The notes under the pieces are model-generated. The model was given only the letters and a program-made list of their open reading frames with translations, did no database searches and was not told where the DNA came from. This document shows, one piece after another, positions 1 through 8,335 of a stretch of DNA of 37,529 bases; position 1 is the first letter of the stretch, and each line of letters begins with the position of its first letter. This stretch comes from an uncultured Bacilli bacterium (lineage in GTDB: Bacteria; Bacillota_I; Bacilli_A; RF39; UBA660), in assembly GCA_934149245.1 (NCBI GenBank), contig CAKPER010000009.1, positions 1 through 37,529 on the forward strand, written 5' to 3'. A program made the position numbers and the translations under genes.

Positions 1-740
1 TCAAATATAAAATAACCTAATATAAAAATAATAATACTAAAAATACTAACAATTCCAAGGTCATAAATATTTGGCATTTTTTGATAAAAGAAGATACTTC
101 TATAAGCATTAACAAGATAAGCCATTGGATTTATTTCAAGTACCCATGACAAATTTTCAGGAAAAATATCTGGAGTATAAAGGATTGGTGTTACATAAAA
201 AGCCATACTTAAAATAAAATTAACAATATGTTCAATATCTCTCATATACATCTCAATAGAACTTAAAATAAAAGTAAAGCCTAATAACATTAAATACTGA
301 ATTAAAGCAATAAGTGGCAACCATAATATTTGAAAACTTATTCCAATTCCACTACCAAGACAAAATAAAATTATAATTATACAAGAAATCAAGAAATTAA
401 CTAAACAACTAGTTACAGTTGATATTGGCAAAATAATTCTTGGAAAATAAACTTTTTTTATTATATCAGCATTACTTAAAACAGAAATAAGTCCTAAATT
501 AATGGAACTTGTAAAAAATGTCCAAGGAATAATTCCTGTAATTAAGTAAATCAAATAATTCTCTACTTTTATTCTCATGATATAAGGAAAAACTATTGCG
601 TATACCAAAACAGATAAAAGTGGATTAATAAAACTCCATAGTACTCCTAAAAAAGATCCTTTATACTTTCCGCGAATATCTTTTTTTACATTTGACTTTA
701 AAAATTCTCTATAATGTCTTAAATCGTTAACTAAACTCAT
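1..740 (-). CDS. wzm: ABC-2 polysaccharide export permease (Wzm/TagG-like), 3' end off the left edge
   Basis: Reading minus from the ATG at 738-740 gives 246 codons with no stop before the window edge, so the gene is partial. The start is preceded by a good ribosome site (AGGTGATAATT). The protein starts MSLVNDLRHYREFLKSNVKK and has the ABC-2 permease pattern: a basic N-terminus, then about six hydrophobic helices, with the family-typical segments KGSFLGVLWSFINPL near residue 28, a PWTFF loop near 72 and MRDIEHIVNFILSMAFYVTP near 170. It is the membrane half of the exporter whose ATPase lies just upstream (14 bp gap). The likely substrate is an undecaprenyl-linked wall polysaccharide. Whether it is closer to Wzm, RgpC or TagG cannot be settled by eye. 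Confidence 0.9.
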   Translation of the reverse strand, partial: MSLVNDLRHYREFLKSNVKKDIRGKYKGSFLGVLWSFINPLLSVLVYAIVFPYIMRIKVENYLIYLITGIIPWTFFTSSINLGLISVLSNADIIKKVYFPRIILPISTVTSCLVNFLISCIIIILFCLGSGIGISFQILWLPLIALIQYLMLLGFTFILSSIEMYMRDIEHIVNFILSMAFYVTPILYTPDIFPENLSWVLEINPMAYLVNAYRSIFFYQKMPNIYDLGIVSIFSIIIFILGYFIF

Positions 741-754
741 AATTATCACCTACC

Positions 755-1489
755 TTACTGACATTCCTTTAAGTATTTTTCTACAACCATTTTAGTATCA
801 CCATCTTCTTCAACTATTCCATCCTTTATCCATATAGCTCGATTACATAATTTTTTAACAGAATCCAAGCTATGAGTAACAATAACTATTGTTTTATTAC
901 TATCTCGTAAATCTTCTAGTTTTTTAAAGCATTTATCTTGAAAATGTTGATCCCCTACAGCTAAGATTTCATCAATAAGTAAAATATCAGCATCTACATT
1001 AATAGCAACACTAAAGGCAAGGCGCATATACATCCCAGAAGAATAAGTTCTAACTGGATTATCTATAAATTCTTCTAGTTCCGAAAAAGCAATAATATCA
1101 TCTAATCTTCTATCAATTTCTTTTTTTGAAAGGCCAAATATTGAAGCATTAAAATAAATATTTTCTCTTCCAGAAAAATCAGGATGAAATCCTGCTCCAA
1201 GTTCTAATAAAGATGTTAACTTTCCCTTAGTAGAAACAGTTCCTTTAGTAGGATAAATAATTTTTGTCATTAATTTTAACAGCGTCGATTTTCCACTTCC
1301 ATTTGTCCCGATAAGCGCTACTGTTTCACCTTTTTTTATATCGATATTAATATTCTTTAATACAGTTCTAACTTCTTTGTTGCCCCTCTTCCAAAATAAT
1401 AATTTTTCTTTTAACGTATTTGCCTTATCAAAATATACATCAAATTGTTTAGTCATATTTTTAACTTCTATAGCATTATTTCGTTTCAT
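755..1489 (-). CDS. wzt: ABC transporter ATPase for polysaccharide export (Wzt/TagH-like)
   Basis: A 244-residue ATPase, counted from the ATG at 1489. Walker A GTNGSGKS is at about 61-68, the signature YSSGM at 149-153, Walker B ILLIDE at 169-174 and the switch histidine in VTHS near 206. The phrase LLELGAGFHPDFSGRENIY is typical of the Wzt/KpsT/TagH branch. It lacks the C-terminal carbohydrate-binding domain of long Wzt proteins, so glycan recognition must lie elsewhere. A TTG at 1501 gives four more residues, but GGTGGAG sits just before the ATG at 1489, so the ATG is preferred. It overlaps the upstream glycosyltransferase by 14 bp and lies 14 bp before the permease, so the three are co-translated. 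Confidence 0.92.
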   Translation of the reverse strand: MKRNNAIEVKNMTKQFDVYFDKANTLKEKLLFWKRGNKEVRTVLKNINIDIKKGETVALIGTNGSGKSTLLKLMTKIIYPTKGTVSTKGKLTSLLELGAGFHPDFSGRENIYFNASIFGLSKKEIDRRLDDIIAFSELEEFIDNPVRTYSSGMYMRLAFSVAINVDADILLIDEILAVGDQHFQDKCFKKLEDLRDSNKTIVIVTHSLDSVKKLCNRAIWIKDGIVEEDGDTKMVVEKYLKECQ

Positions 1490-2666
1490 TATCTCCACCA
1501 ATACTCTCTATAATATCATCATACAAATTCAAAATTTTCTCTTCTTGTCTATTATTACCATACAATTGATAGCATTTCTTCTTTGCAGACTTAATTACAT
1601 TTTTCATTTTGTCATAATTCAAATATACATATTCTATTTTATCATACCAATCCATTTCTGTACACAAAAAACCATCTTTTCCATCTTCTATTATATTGTG
1701 ATACACATTATTATCAGTAGCACAACTAATAACATCAACAATACTTGCCTCAAAATATTTAAGTTCACTCTTACAATGATTAAATTCATGATTTTGAAGA
1801 GGTATAATATTCAAATCTACTTCACCAATTTTATATTGTAATTCTTGAAAAGGAACAAATTTATCAATAAGTATTCTACCATCTTTCTTTAACTTTTCAA
1901 ATTCTTTTGACAGGCTCATATATCCTACTATTTTTAAATAAATATCAGGATATTTATCCATCAACTTAATAATTGCTGATTCAACAATTTCTAAATCCCT
2001 CTGATGAGAATTTGACCCACTAAAGTAACCAATTACAAATTTATCTTTCTTGTAATTCTTTTCTTTTAATGAACATATTTTTCTAGATTCTTCCTCTTGT
2101 TCTTTATTTAAAAAATTAGGCATTAACCAAACTGGTTTATTAAAATCACACTCTAAATGTTGTTTTAAATCATTGGTTGTTGCAATAAAGCCATCACTAC
2201 TACTAGCTATCAATTCATATCTTTTAGATAAAGCAAAAAACGAGTCAACAGTAAAATCACGATAATCACCAATACTATTTAAATATTTAGGAACATATTT
2301 TGTATGATAAATTAAATCATCCATATCATAAACAATAGGAATCTTTTTTTCTTTAACAATTCTTATGAAACTTTCTAATTCAAAACTCCACTTTGCTCTC
2401 TGCAAAATAATTAAATCTATCTTAGGCAGTAACTTATAAATACTATAAAGTTCACTAACTAAAAAACAAGTAACAAAATATTTAGAATTATTTTCCATAG
2501 CTTCCATTACATTATAAGTTCTATAACGAAAAGTTGAATTATCAAACACATCTTTTATATAAATAATATTTTTTTTCTTACTATTTAAAAGTTGATAATA
2601 ACGAATAGAAAATTCTGGTACATCTAATTGCATATCAAATTCTGTGTCACACTTTAATCTATACAT
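1476..2666 (-). CDS. glycosyltransferase, GT4-type fold
   Basis: A 396-residue cytoplasmic protein with no signal peptide or membrane segment. The N-terminal half ends in a nucleotide-type strand IPIVYDMDDLIY (about 110-121) followed by a region ending in FIATTNDLKQHL. The C-terminal half begins KFVIGYFSGSNSHQRDLE and contains FNHCKSELKYFEASIVDVI, the position of the acceptor/donor-binding E-x7-E-like motif of GT4 enzymes. It has full family length. The ATG at 2664-2666 follows AAGGGGG. It overlaps its neighbours by 8 bp and 14 bp, placing it between the WsaF-like protein and the exporter. It probably adds a sugar to the lipid-linked chain; donor and linkage cannot be read from sequence. Confidence 0.82.
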   Translation of the reverse strand: MYRLKCDTEFDMQLDVPEFSIRYYQLLNSKKKNIIYIKDVFDNSTFRYRTYNVMEAMENNSKYFVTCFLVSELYSIYKLLPKIDLIILQRAKWSFELESFIRIVKEKKIPIVYDMDDLIYHTKYVPKYLNSIGDYRDFTVDSFFALSKRYELIASSSDGFIATTNDLKQHLECDFNKPVWLMPNFLNKEQEEESRKICSLKEKNYKKDKFVIGYFSGSNSHQRDLEIVESAIIKLMDKYPDIYLKIVGYMSLSKEFEKLKKDGRILIDKFVPFQELQYKIGEVDLNIIPLQNHEFNHCKSELKYFEASIVDVISCATDNNVYHNIIEDGKDGFLCTEMDWYDKIEYVYLNYDKMKNVIKSAKKKCYQLYGNNRQEEKILNLYDDIIESIGGDNETK

Positions 2667-3951
2667 TTGTCTTCCCCCTTATTATTCTAAGTTCATCAGC
2701 AAATTTTTGATAGCTATTATCTATCTTTAAATCATCTGCTTTTTCATAAGTAAATTTTAAATCTTTTTTCGTTATGTTATCTAAATAAATAACTTCTTTC
2801 TTTACATATTCTTGCTCTTCTACAACCCCTACTATAGTAGGAACATCATAAGTCTCTTTATTTTTATTATAAGATAAATCAAAAATAAAATCTGCATATT
2901 CATCTATTTCTTCAACATTTCTCACCTTAACATCAGTATCAAAATGAAACTTAAGTTCCTTTTTGATAGAAGTTACATTTACTATCCATCTCTTTGAGTC
3001 TAACTCTCCTCTTAAAAATGCTTCATTTAATAATTCAACTCCTACAATAAACATATCACCAAAATTACAATAAAGCTGATTTGTTTTCTTTAAAGTAACA
3101 TTTTGTTCATTACTCTCAAATTTAAGCTTACATAATTTTAAATTATTAAGTGTATTATCATCCTTAACTAAACAAACAACTTTGTCATTACAACAAATAT
3201 TTGAAATTTGATAATATTCACTATCAGATAAATTATCTAGCGTTTTTACATAAAAATAAATATTATTATTTATACTATGGGTATTAAGTATAGCTCTAGC
3301 ATTTTTCCAAGAAGTGCAAACATACTCTTCAAACAAACTAATCTCTAAATAATTAGAATTTTTCAAATTTAAAAAAATGGTATCCGCTGGTAGTTCAAGA
3401 CTATTTTTTTCTAAAAAATCTTTTAAAACTTCAAAATCTGCTATATTATAAACAATTCTTAATTGTAATTTTTCTAAACTACACTTTTTTATAATAAAAT
3501 CAAACAATAAATTCATATCATAAATATTACTATCAATTTTATCAAAAAATAAATTAACTCTTTTTATTTTATCATCACATATATAAGTTTTATAAAAATA
3601 AGGACAATCATAAATACTTTCATAGACTTTTTTTAAACTTGCACCATTATCTTTTTCTATGGTTCTATTTTCAGCTTTACCAAACTTCAAATAATGAAGA
3701 AGTGGGTTTATTTTAGCATCCGTTACATCTCTATATTTTTTTAAATAAGCATCATTTGAAAAATCATAACTAGGAGATTTTCCCTCTTTCCAACCATAAT
3801 AATAGTAATGACGACATAAATCCCCTTTTACCTCTGGATTTTCTAATTTATAATAATTTTCATCAAAATATTTACTTTTTCTAATAAATTCTATATTTTC
3901 ATCATCAGGTTTTTTTAAAAATTTTTTTATTAAATTAAACAAAGTATTCAC
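2659..3951 (-). CDS. WsaF-like (rhamnosyl)transferase-related protein with two N-terminal HYxxxGxxEG repeats
   Basis: 430 residues. The N-terminus has two copies of a repeat found at the front of many rhamnan-type glycosyltransferases: YYKLENPEV...HYYYYGWKEGKSP (about 34-60) and YLKKYRDV...PLLHYLKFGKAENR (about 69-96). The following 330 residues resemble the N-terminal domain of WsaF-type rhamnosyltransferases (NLFFDKIDSN near 132, FGDMFIVGVELL near 300). A full second GT-B domain is not obvious, so the protein may be shortened or depend on the GT4 that follows with an 8-bp overlap. The GTG at 3951 is itself part of AGAGGTG, so a TTG at 3942, six bases downstream of that site, may be the real start. 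A SigA-like promoter lies directly upstream. Family assignment is by pattern. Confidence 0.62.
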   Translation of the reverse strand: MNTLFNLIKKFLKKPDDENIEFIRKSKYFDENYYKLENPEVKGDLCRHYYYYGWKEGKSPSYDFSNDAYLKKYRDVTDAKINPLLHYLKFGKAENRTIEKDNGASLKKVYESIYDCPYFYKTYICDDKIKRVNLFFDKIDSNIYDMNLLFDFIIKKCSLEKLQLRIVYNIADFEVLKDFLEKNSLELPADTIFLNLKNSNYLEISLFEEYVCTSWKNARAILNTHSINNNIYFYVKTLDNLSDSEYYQISNICCNDKVVCLVKDDNTLNNLKLCKLKFESNEQNVTLKKTNQLYCNFGDMFIVGVELLNEAFLRGELDSKRWIVNVTSIKKELKFHFDTDVKVRNVEEIDEYADFIFDLSYNKNKETYDVPTIVGVVEEQEYVKKEVIYLDNITKKDLKFTYEKADDLKIDNSYQKFADELRIIRGKTNV

Positions 3952-3973
3952 CTCTTCTATAATTTACAACTTC

Positions 3974-4003
3974 ATTATAACATTTCCAACAAAATACAGT
4001 CAA
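3974..4003 (-). promoter_or_regulatory. SigA-type promoter for the WsaF-like/GT4/wzt/wzm group
   Basis: On the minus strand TTGACT (3998-4003) and TATAAT (3974-3979) are 18 bp apart, and the predicted start site is near 3967. It gives the last four genes of the export locus their own transcription start. Confidence 0.75.
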
Positions 4004-4043
4004 GAATATCAAAAAAAATAAATAATATTTCAAACTTAAAATA

Positions 4044-5177
4044 CTATTTATTTTTCTTAAAAAAATTCTTTATTTTAGGAAATATTCTATTTTCTTTAGA
4101 ACTATTTACAACAGTAATCAAAGCTAAATTAAATCTCTTCAATAATTTTAAATAAAATTCATCATCCAAAATTTGCATCTTTATTTCTAGCCTCACCAGC
4201 TGGTTCTTAGAAAAATCTCCATAAAGAAATACTGTTGGAATACCTTCATCAAAGATTTGATATTCAAAATATTTTCTATAGTTTACTAAATTACTGGACT
4301 CTAAATTATCTACCTCAATCTTTAAATCATCAAATAAAATTCCACTAAATGTTGCAAATTCAACTTTAAATTCTGTACATTTTCTTAATATTTTAAATTC
4401 AAGTATATAACTATCATTCTCTTTTTTATATTTTCTTTCTAGAAAATGTCCATATGAAAATTCAGTATCTTTTCCAAAATAAACATAAAAATTATCTAAG
4501 TTTCTATTACCTGTTATCTTATGTTTTTCCCAGCCAAAGTATTCATTATCAAACACATTCATATCTAATAATTTAAAATCAAATTTATTTTTCCAAGCAA
4601 CATAGTTAAAACTTAACTGATCTCTATAACTATATTTTTTTATTTCCGAAAGCCAATTCTTCATTACTTTATTCAATTTTTTATTCTTAAAATTTCTTAT
4701 TAAAACAGTCGATTCAATTAAACCATTATGCTTAGGATATTTATTTTTTTGATACAAATCCACCTGCTTTTTTACAACTGATTCCTTATCTTTTCTTACT
4801 TTAATACATTCAACTGCTTCATCATATATACAATCTCTATAATTATGTTTAAAACCAATTAAACTGTATTTTTCTAAATCACAATATCTATCCAAAAATT
4901 CTTTAACACTTTTTCTTATATAGCTAGCACCATCAAGCCATATAGTAACATCATAATCTTTCAATATATCATGTCCCAAAACTTTTATTTTTCTAGCAAG
5001 CCTTATATTATCTAAACCATCGTTATCAATATAAACAACATTCCAAGTATTTGACTTTAACTCTTTATTATTTGTAAAAAAATAGTAATCAATTCCTTCT
5101 TCTTTTATTTCTAATTCTTTAATTTTGTCATAGTCACCAGTTATACAAGTATAAACACATATCTTATTTTTCTTCAT
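4044..5177 (-). CDS. DUF616 / TOD1-MUCI70-like glycosyltransferase
   Basis: 377 residues from the ATG at 5177. The N-terminal 220 residues carry the DUF616 (TOD1/MUCI70) signature in order: VYTCITGDYD, DYYFFTNN, RLARKIKVLGHDIL, YDVTIWLDGASYIR (a DxD-like position, WLDG), a C-Y-x-EA segment, NGLIESTVLIRNF and YRDQLSFNYVAW. This is the family's usual order and spacing. About 140 further residues have no recognisable domain. A GTG at 5186 gives MLLMKK, but AGGTG with a 6-base spacer points to the ATG at 5177. It sits between a decayed GT2 gene and the promoter-led export group. It probably transfers a sugar to the wall polysaccharide, with unknown specificity. Confidence 0.78.
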   Translation of the reverse strand: MKKNKICVYTCITGDYDKIKELEIKEEGIDYYFFTNNKELKSNTWNVVYIDNDGLDNIRLARKIKVLGHDILKDYDVTIWLDGASYIRKSVKEFLDRYCDLEKYSLIGFKHNYRDCIYDEAVECIKVRKDKESVVKKQVDLYQKNKYPKHNGLIESTVLIRNFKNKKLNKVMKNWLSEIKKYSYRDQLSFNYVAWKNKFDFKLLDMNVFDNEYFGWEKHKITGNRNLDNFYVYFGKDTEFSYGHFLERKYKKENDSYILEFKILRKCTEFKVEFATFSGILFDDLKIEVDNLESSNLVNYRKYFEYQIFDEGIPTVFLYGDFSKNQLVRLEIKMQILDDEFYLKLLKRFNLALITVVNSSKENRIFPKIKNFFKKNK

Positions 5178-5202
5178 TAACAGCACCTAACTTACTTTAT
5201 TA

Positions 5203-5603
5203 TTAATCTTTAGAAATCAAAGGTGAAAATATCATAATTTCCTCTTTATTATCTTTAACTTCTCCAATTACTATATCTTTATTATTAATAATTAAATTAT
5301 GATATTACTAATAATCCAACCATCTAATATCTTTCCACGATACATCTCTTCAATATAATTTTTATTTAGCTCTTTTTTCAACGCCTAAATTCTTTTTATT
5401 TTCTACCAAAATAGCATAAAATATTTCTGTTCAATACTCCTTAAATATTCAGTAGTCTCTTTATTTGATTTATCATTAATTAAAATTACTTTCCCTAAAT
5501 CCGAAGCCTTTGTATTCTGATACAATGCATAAATACATAACTTAACCCATTCAATAGAATTATAAACAGGTATAATAACATCACACGATATATTTTTCTT
5601 CAT
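5203..5603 (-). pseudogene. decayed GT2 glycosyltransferase gene
   Basis: From the ATG at 5603 (AGAGG ribosome site, 5-base spacer) the frame reads a typical GT2 N-terminus, CDVIIPVYNSIEWVKLCIYA then VILINDKSNKETTEYL, and stops at codon 67 near 5403. A frame change at about 5415 restores ILVENKKNLG, the next conserved GT2 segment. The conserved middle of the enzyme, including the catalytic DxD region, is then missing. Another frame gives ALKKELNKNYIEEMYRGKIL and DGWIISN, and a last shift gives VIGEVKDNKEEIMIFSPL ending in tandem TAA codons at 5200-5205. At least two frameshifts and a large internal deletion separate fragments that still run in GT2 order. No functional product is expected. Confidence 0.8.
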
Positions 5604-5655
5604 TTTAGCCTCTTTATATTTTTATTTAAATATCACTATAGTTTTTAAAACTAAG

Positions 5656-6825
5656 TTACCAATTAATCTTAAGATTAAAAGATAGACAAAGATTTTTCAA
5701 ATTATCTACTAATTTTTTTACTATTTTTAAATTTGATATAAGTTTTAAAAATAACTTTCTAACACTTTCTATTAAAACTCCAACACTAAAAATAATAAGA
5801 GTACAAACTATTATATATAAGCATAATTTATAACTATTATAATATTTTCCCATATTAAACAAGGAATATATATTATTTCTCATAACAGCATTTTCATGAA
5901 ATAAGTAAACTCCAAACACACAGCTAGAAATATAATTTATAACTTTAGAATTTATCTTTATATATCTAAAGAATTCAAAAAAACATACTGATTGTATAAT
6001 TATTAAAGAGTTAGAATATGTCAATTTATTACTAAGAATTCTACTTGAAATTTCACCAAACAAATTACTATAACTAAGCATATTAGAGGCATAATACATC
6101 AATAAATAATTTACAGAAAAACAACATATAAACATAAAAATCATAAGAAACCTATATCCATTAGTGGAAAAAACTTTAAAATGATAACTCTCTCTTAAAG
6201 GATATTTTCTAAGATAAGCACCTATCATATAAAGAAAAATAAAATTATAAAAATTATATCCATCATTATCAATTATTATTTTTCCAGTAAAAAATGGAAT
6301 AATTGATAAAACAAAAAAGAGTACTAGTAACAATTTTTTAAACTCTACTTTTGATAGTCGTGAGATAAACTTATTAATATAATCACTAAACATATAGACT
6401 ATAATATAAGAACTTATAAACCAATAACTGCCAATGCTTGATGGTAACAACTTACAGAAAATACTAACTATATTGTAATTAGTAATCCACCCAATTTTTA
6501 TGGAAATACAATATATAATAAATGAATACATTATAACTTGTAAAATCAAACTAAATAGTTTGCTCAATCTAAACTTACTATTACTCTGAAAAAAACCAGA
6601 TAATATAATAAACGAATTTACATGCATAATTAAAATATACATCATAACGTTTAAGACTTCTTTTATTGCACCATAAGAATTATTATCAATTAAATAACCA
6701 AAACCAATTACATGTCCTAATATTATCAAAAACATTGAGACTATTCTCATAAGTTCAAAATTTGACTCTCTAACTTTTAAATTGGATTTTCGCTTTACTT
6801 TATTGATTATACTACTGCTATTCAA
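5656..6825 (-). CDS. acyltransferase 3 family membrane protein
   Basis: About 390 residues with roughly ten hydrophobic helices. It begins with the acyltransferase 3 hallmark RESNFELMRIVSMFLIILGH, whose histidine is the presumed catalytic residue, followed by FIILSGFF. Such proteins move acyl groups across the membrane to decorate cell-surface glycans. The longest frame begins at a TTG at 6849, but a TTG at 6825 lies six bases after AAGGTAGGG. The promoter called upstream would start RNA near 6845, after the first TTG, so 6825 is preferred. It follows the SGNH hydrolase gene by 160 bp. AT3 and SGNH partners often cooperate in O-acetylation, so a joint role on the polysaccharide is plausible. 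The substrate is unknown. Confidence 0.85.
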   Translation of the reverse strand: MNSSSIINKVKRKSNLKVRESNFELMRIVSMFLIILGHVIGFGYLIDNNSYGAIKEVLNVMMYILIMHVNSFIILSGFFQSNSKFRLSKLFSLILQVIMYSFIIYCISIKIGWITNYNIVSIFCKLLPSSIGSYWFISSYIIVYMFSDYINKFISRLSKVEFKKLLLVLFFVLSIIPFFTGKIIIDNDGYNFYNFIFLYMIGAYLRKYPLRESYHFKVFSTNGYRFLMIFMFICCFSVNYLLMYYASNMLSYSNLFGEISSRILSNKLTYSNSLIIIQSVCFFEFFRYIKINSKVINYISSCVFGVYLFHENAVMRNNIYSLFNMGKYYNSYKLCLYIIVCTLIIFSVGVLIESVRKLFLKLISNLKIVKKLVDNLKNLCLSFNLKINW

Positions 6826-6851
6826 CTCTATCCCTACCTTACTATACAAAA

Positions 6852-6880
6852 ATTATAATATAATTTTTTTTAAAAGTAAA
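6852..6880 (-). promoter_or_regulatory. probable promoter for the acyltransferase 3 gene
   Basis: TTTACT (6875-6880) and TATAAT (6852-6857) are 17 bp apart on minus. The surroundings are very AT-rich, so chance matches are likely. No other gene signal is visible in the 160-bp gap to the next gene. Confidence 0.45.
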
Positions 6881-6985
6881 CTTAGTTAATTGAATAATAA
6901 GAAAATTTTCTGTTTATTAAACTGTCAAGTAACTTTGGCTTAAATAAAGAAAAAAATTGCCCACAATTTAATTGGACAACTTTAA

Positions 6986-7696
6986 TTATAAATATTTTTT
7001 TATCTCTTTAGTAATAACCTTATACCCATTATCATTAGGATGTAACCCATCATAAGTATAACTTTCATCAAAATTACCATCTTTATCTACTAATTTATCA
7101 TATAAATCAATATAAGTTAACTCATGCTCTACACAATATTTTTCAAGCTTTTTATTAAGCTTCTTTATTTTTTCATTATCTCTTCCTTTGACCATTGAAC
7201 TATCTATATTTACATTTACAGGATAAACAGATTCAACATATATCTTAGCATATCTTCTATTACTATGAATTTTATTTATTATTTTAATAATACTATCATA
7301 TACCTCTTCTACACTTTCTTTTTCTATTTGATTTGTACCAATTAATAAAAACACTTTAGATGGATTATACCTATAAACTCGCTCTTCCATATCCTTTAGT
7401 ATTCCCTCGGCTGTATCTCCATTTATACCACTATTAACAACAGGCAGATCTTGATAATACTTATCTAATTTATAAATATATGTAATAGAATCTCCTAAAA
7501 ATAAATAATTATCATCCATCTTAATATCTTTATATATGCTTTGAATATCATCCTTATCTTTATTATTAAGATTACTAAAAGGCTTTAATATATAATTATT
7601 ATTAATATTACTTTTACTAGTATTAACACTTATTATAAATAAAATATTTAGAATAATAGAAAAAACACATATAACTTGAATAACTATTTTTTTCAT
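6986..7696 (-). CDS. membrane-anchored SGNH/GDSL hydrolase
   Basis: 236 residues from the ATG at 7696 (a GGGGGAT ribosome site precedes it; the GTG at 7708 overlaps that site and is less likely). An N-terminal hydrophobic segment (about 3-24) anchors or exports the protein. The SGNH blocks are in order: block I LFLGDSIT with Ser at about 70, block II SGINGD, block III LLIGTNQIE with Asn at about 122, and block V YDGLHPNDNGY with Asp216 and His219. All four catalytic-type residues are present, so it should be active, most likely as an O-acetylesterase or acyltransferase on an exported glycan. It lies after the terminator of the rfb group and before the acyltransferase 3 gene, which suggests a modification pair. 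Confidence 0.87.
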   Translation of the reverse strand: MKKIVIQVICVFSIILNILFIISVNTSKSNINNNYILKPFSNLNNKDKDDIQSIYKDIKMDDNYLFLGDSITYIYKLDKYYQDLPVVNSGINGDTAEGILKDMEERVYRYNPSKVFLLIGTNQIEKESVEEVYDSIIKIINKIHSNRRYAKIYVESVYPVNVNIDSSMVKGRDNEKIKKLNKKLEKYCVEHELTYIDLYDKLVDKDGNFDESYTYDGLHPNDNGYKVITKEIKKYL

Positions 7697-7733
7697 TATA
7701 TCCCCCACTTTACTAATTATAATAATGTAAGCA

Positions 7734-7755
7734 TTAAAAAAGAACAGTAGTTCTT
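7734..7755 (-). terminator. weak intrinsic terminator after rfbC
   Basis: On minus, a 6-bp stem (AAGAAC at 7740-7745 pairing with 7750-7755, 4-base loop) is followed by six T. It lies 5 bp after the rfbC stop. The short AT-rich stem suggests partial readthrough into the SGNH gene. Confidence 0.5.
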
Positions 7756-7759
7756 ATAA

Positions 7760-8335
7760 TTAATACTTAAAATGAATATCTGTCTCTTTTAATTTTTTTC
7801 TAACCTTATCTTTTTCACTTAGATTAGGATTTTTTATATCATATTTTTCAAACATTTCTTGCCAATTTATTCCAAGATCAGAATCATTCCACAAGATACC
7901 ACCTTCCATATTAGGTGCATAATCATTATCTATCAAATATTGAAATATTGTATCATCCTCTAAGCTAACGAAGCCATGAGCAAAGCCACGTGGAACAAAT
8001 AATTGTCTATTATTATCAGGAGTTAATACCACACTTGTACTCATACCATATGTTGGAGAACCTTCTCTTATGTCTACAACAACATCAATAGCAGCTCCTT
8101 TTATTACTTCAACTATCTTAGCTTGACATTTAGGATCTTTTTGATAATGAAGTCCACGAACAACACCTTTAGAGCTTTTACTTCTATTAGCTTGGACAAC
8201 TTTTTCAAACTTTATATCAAGTTTTTCTAAATCATTTTGAATAAAATATGGACTAAAATATCCTCTATCATCACCAAATCTATCTGGTTCTAATATATAA
8301 CAATCCTCTAAATTAGTAGGTATTTTCTTTATCAT
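7760..8335 (-). CDS. rfbC: dTDP-4-dehydrorhamnose 3,5-epimerase
   Basis: 191 residues, full length for RmlC. It epimerises dTDP-4-keto-6-deoxyglucose at C3 and C5, the third step to dTDP-L-rhamnose. Visible family features are the substrate-binding RFGDDRGYF near 19, the catalytic histidine in VVRGLHYQ (His63), and VPRGFAHGF (114-122) followed by the strand FQYLIDNDYAP. The ATG at 8335 overlaps the TAA of rfbB by one base, so translation is coupled. It is the last gene before the terminator at 7734-7755. Confidence 0.96.
   Translation of the reverse strand: MIKKIPTNLEDCYILEPDRFGDDRGYFSPYFIQNDLEKLDIKFEKVVQANRSKSSKGVVRGLHYQKDPKCQAKIVEVIKGAAIDVVVDIREGSPTYGMSTSVVLTPDNNRQLFVPRGFAHGFVSLEDDTIFQYLIDNDYAPNMEGGILWNDSDLGINWQEMFEKYDIKNPNLSEKDKVRKKLKETDIHFKY

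Noticed and set aside
6923..6928. Perfect TTGACA upstream of the acyltransferase gene
   Set aside because: No acceptable -10 lies at 16-19 bp; the TTTACT/TATAAT pair at 6852-6880 fits better.
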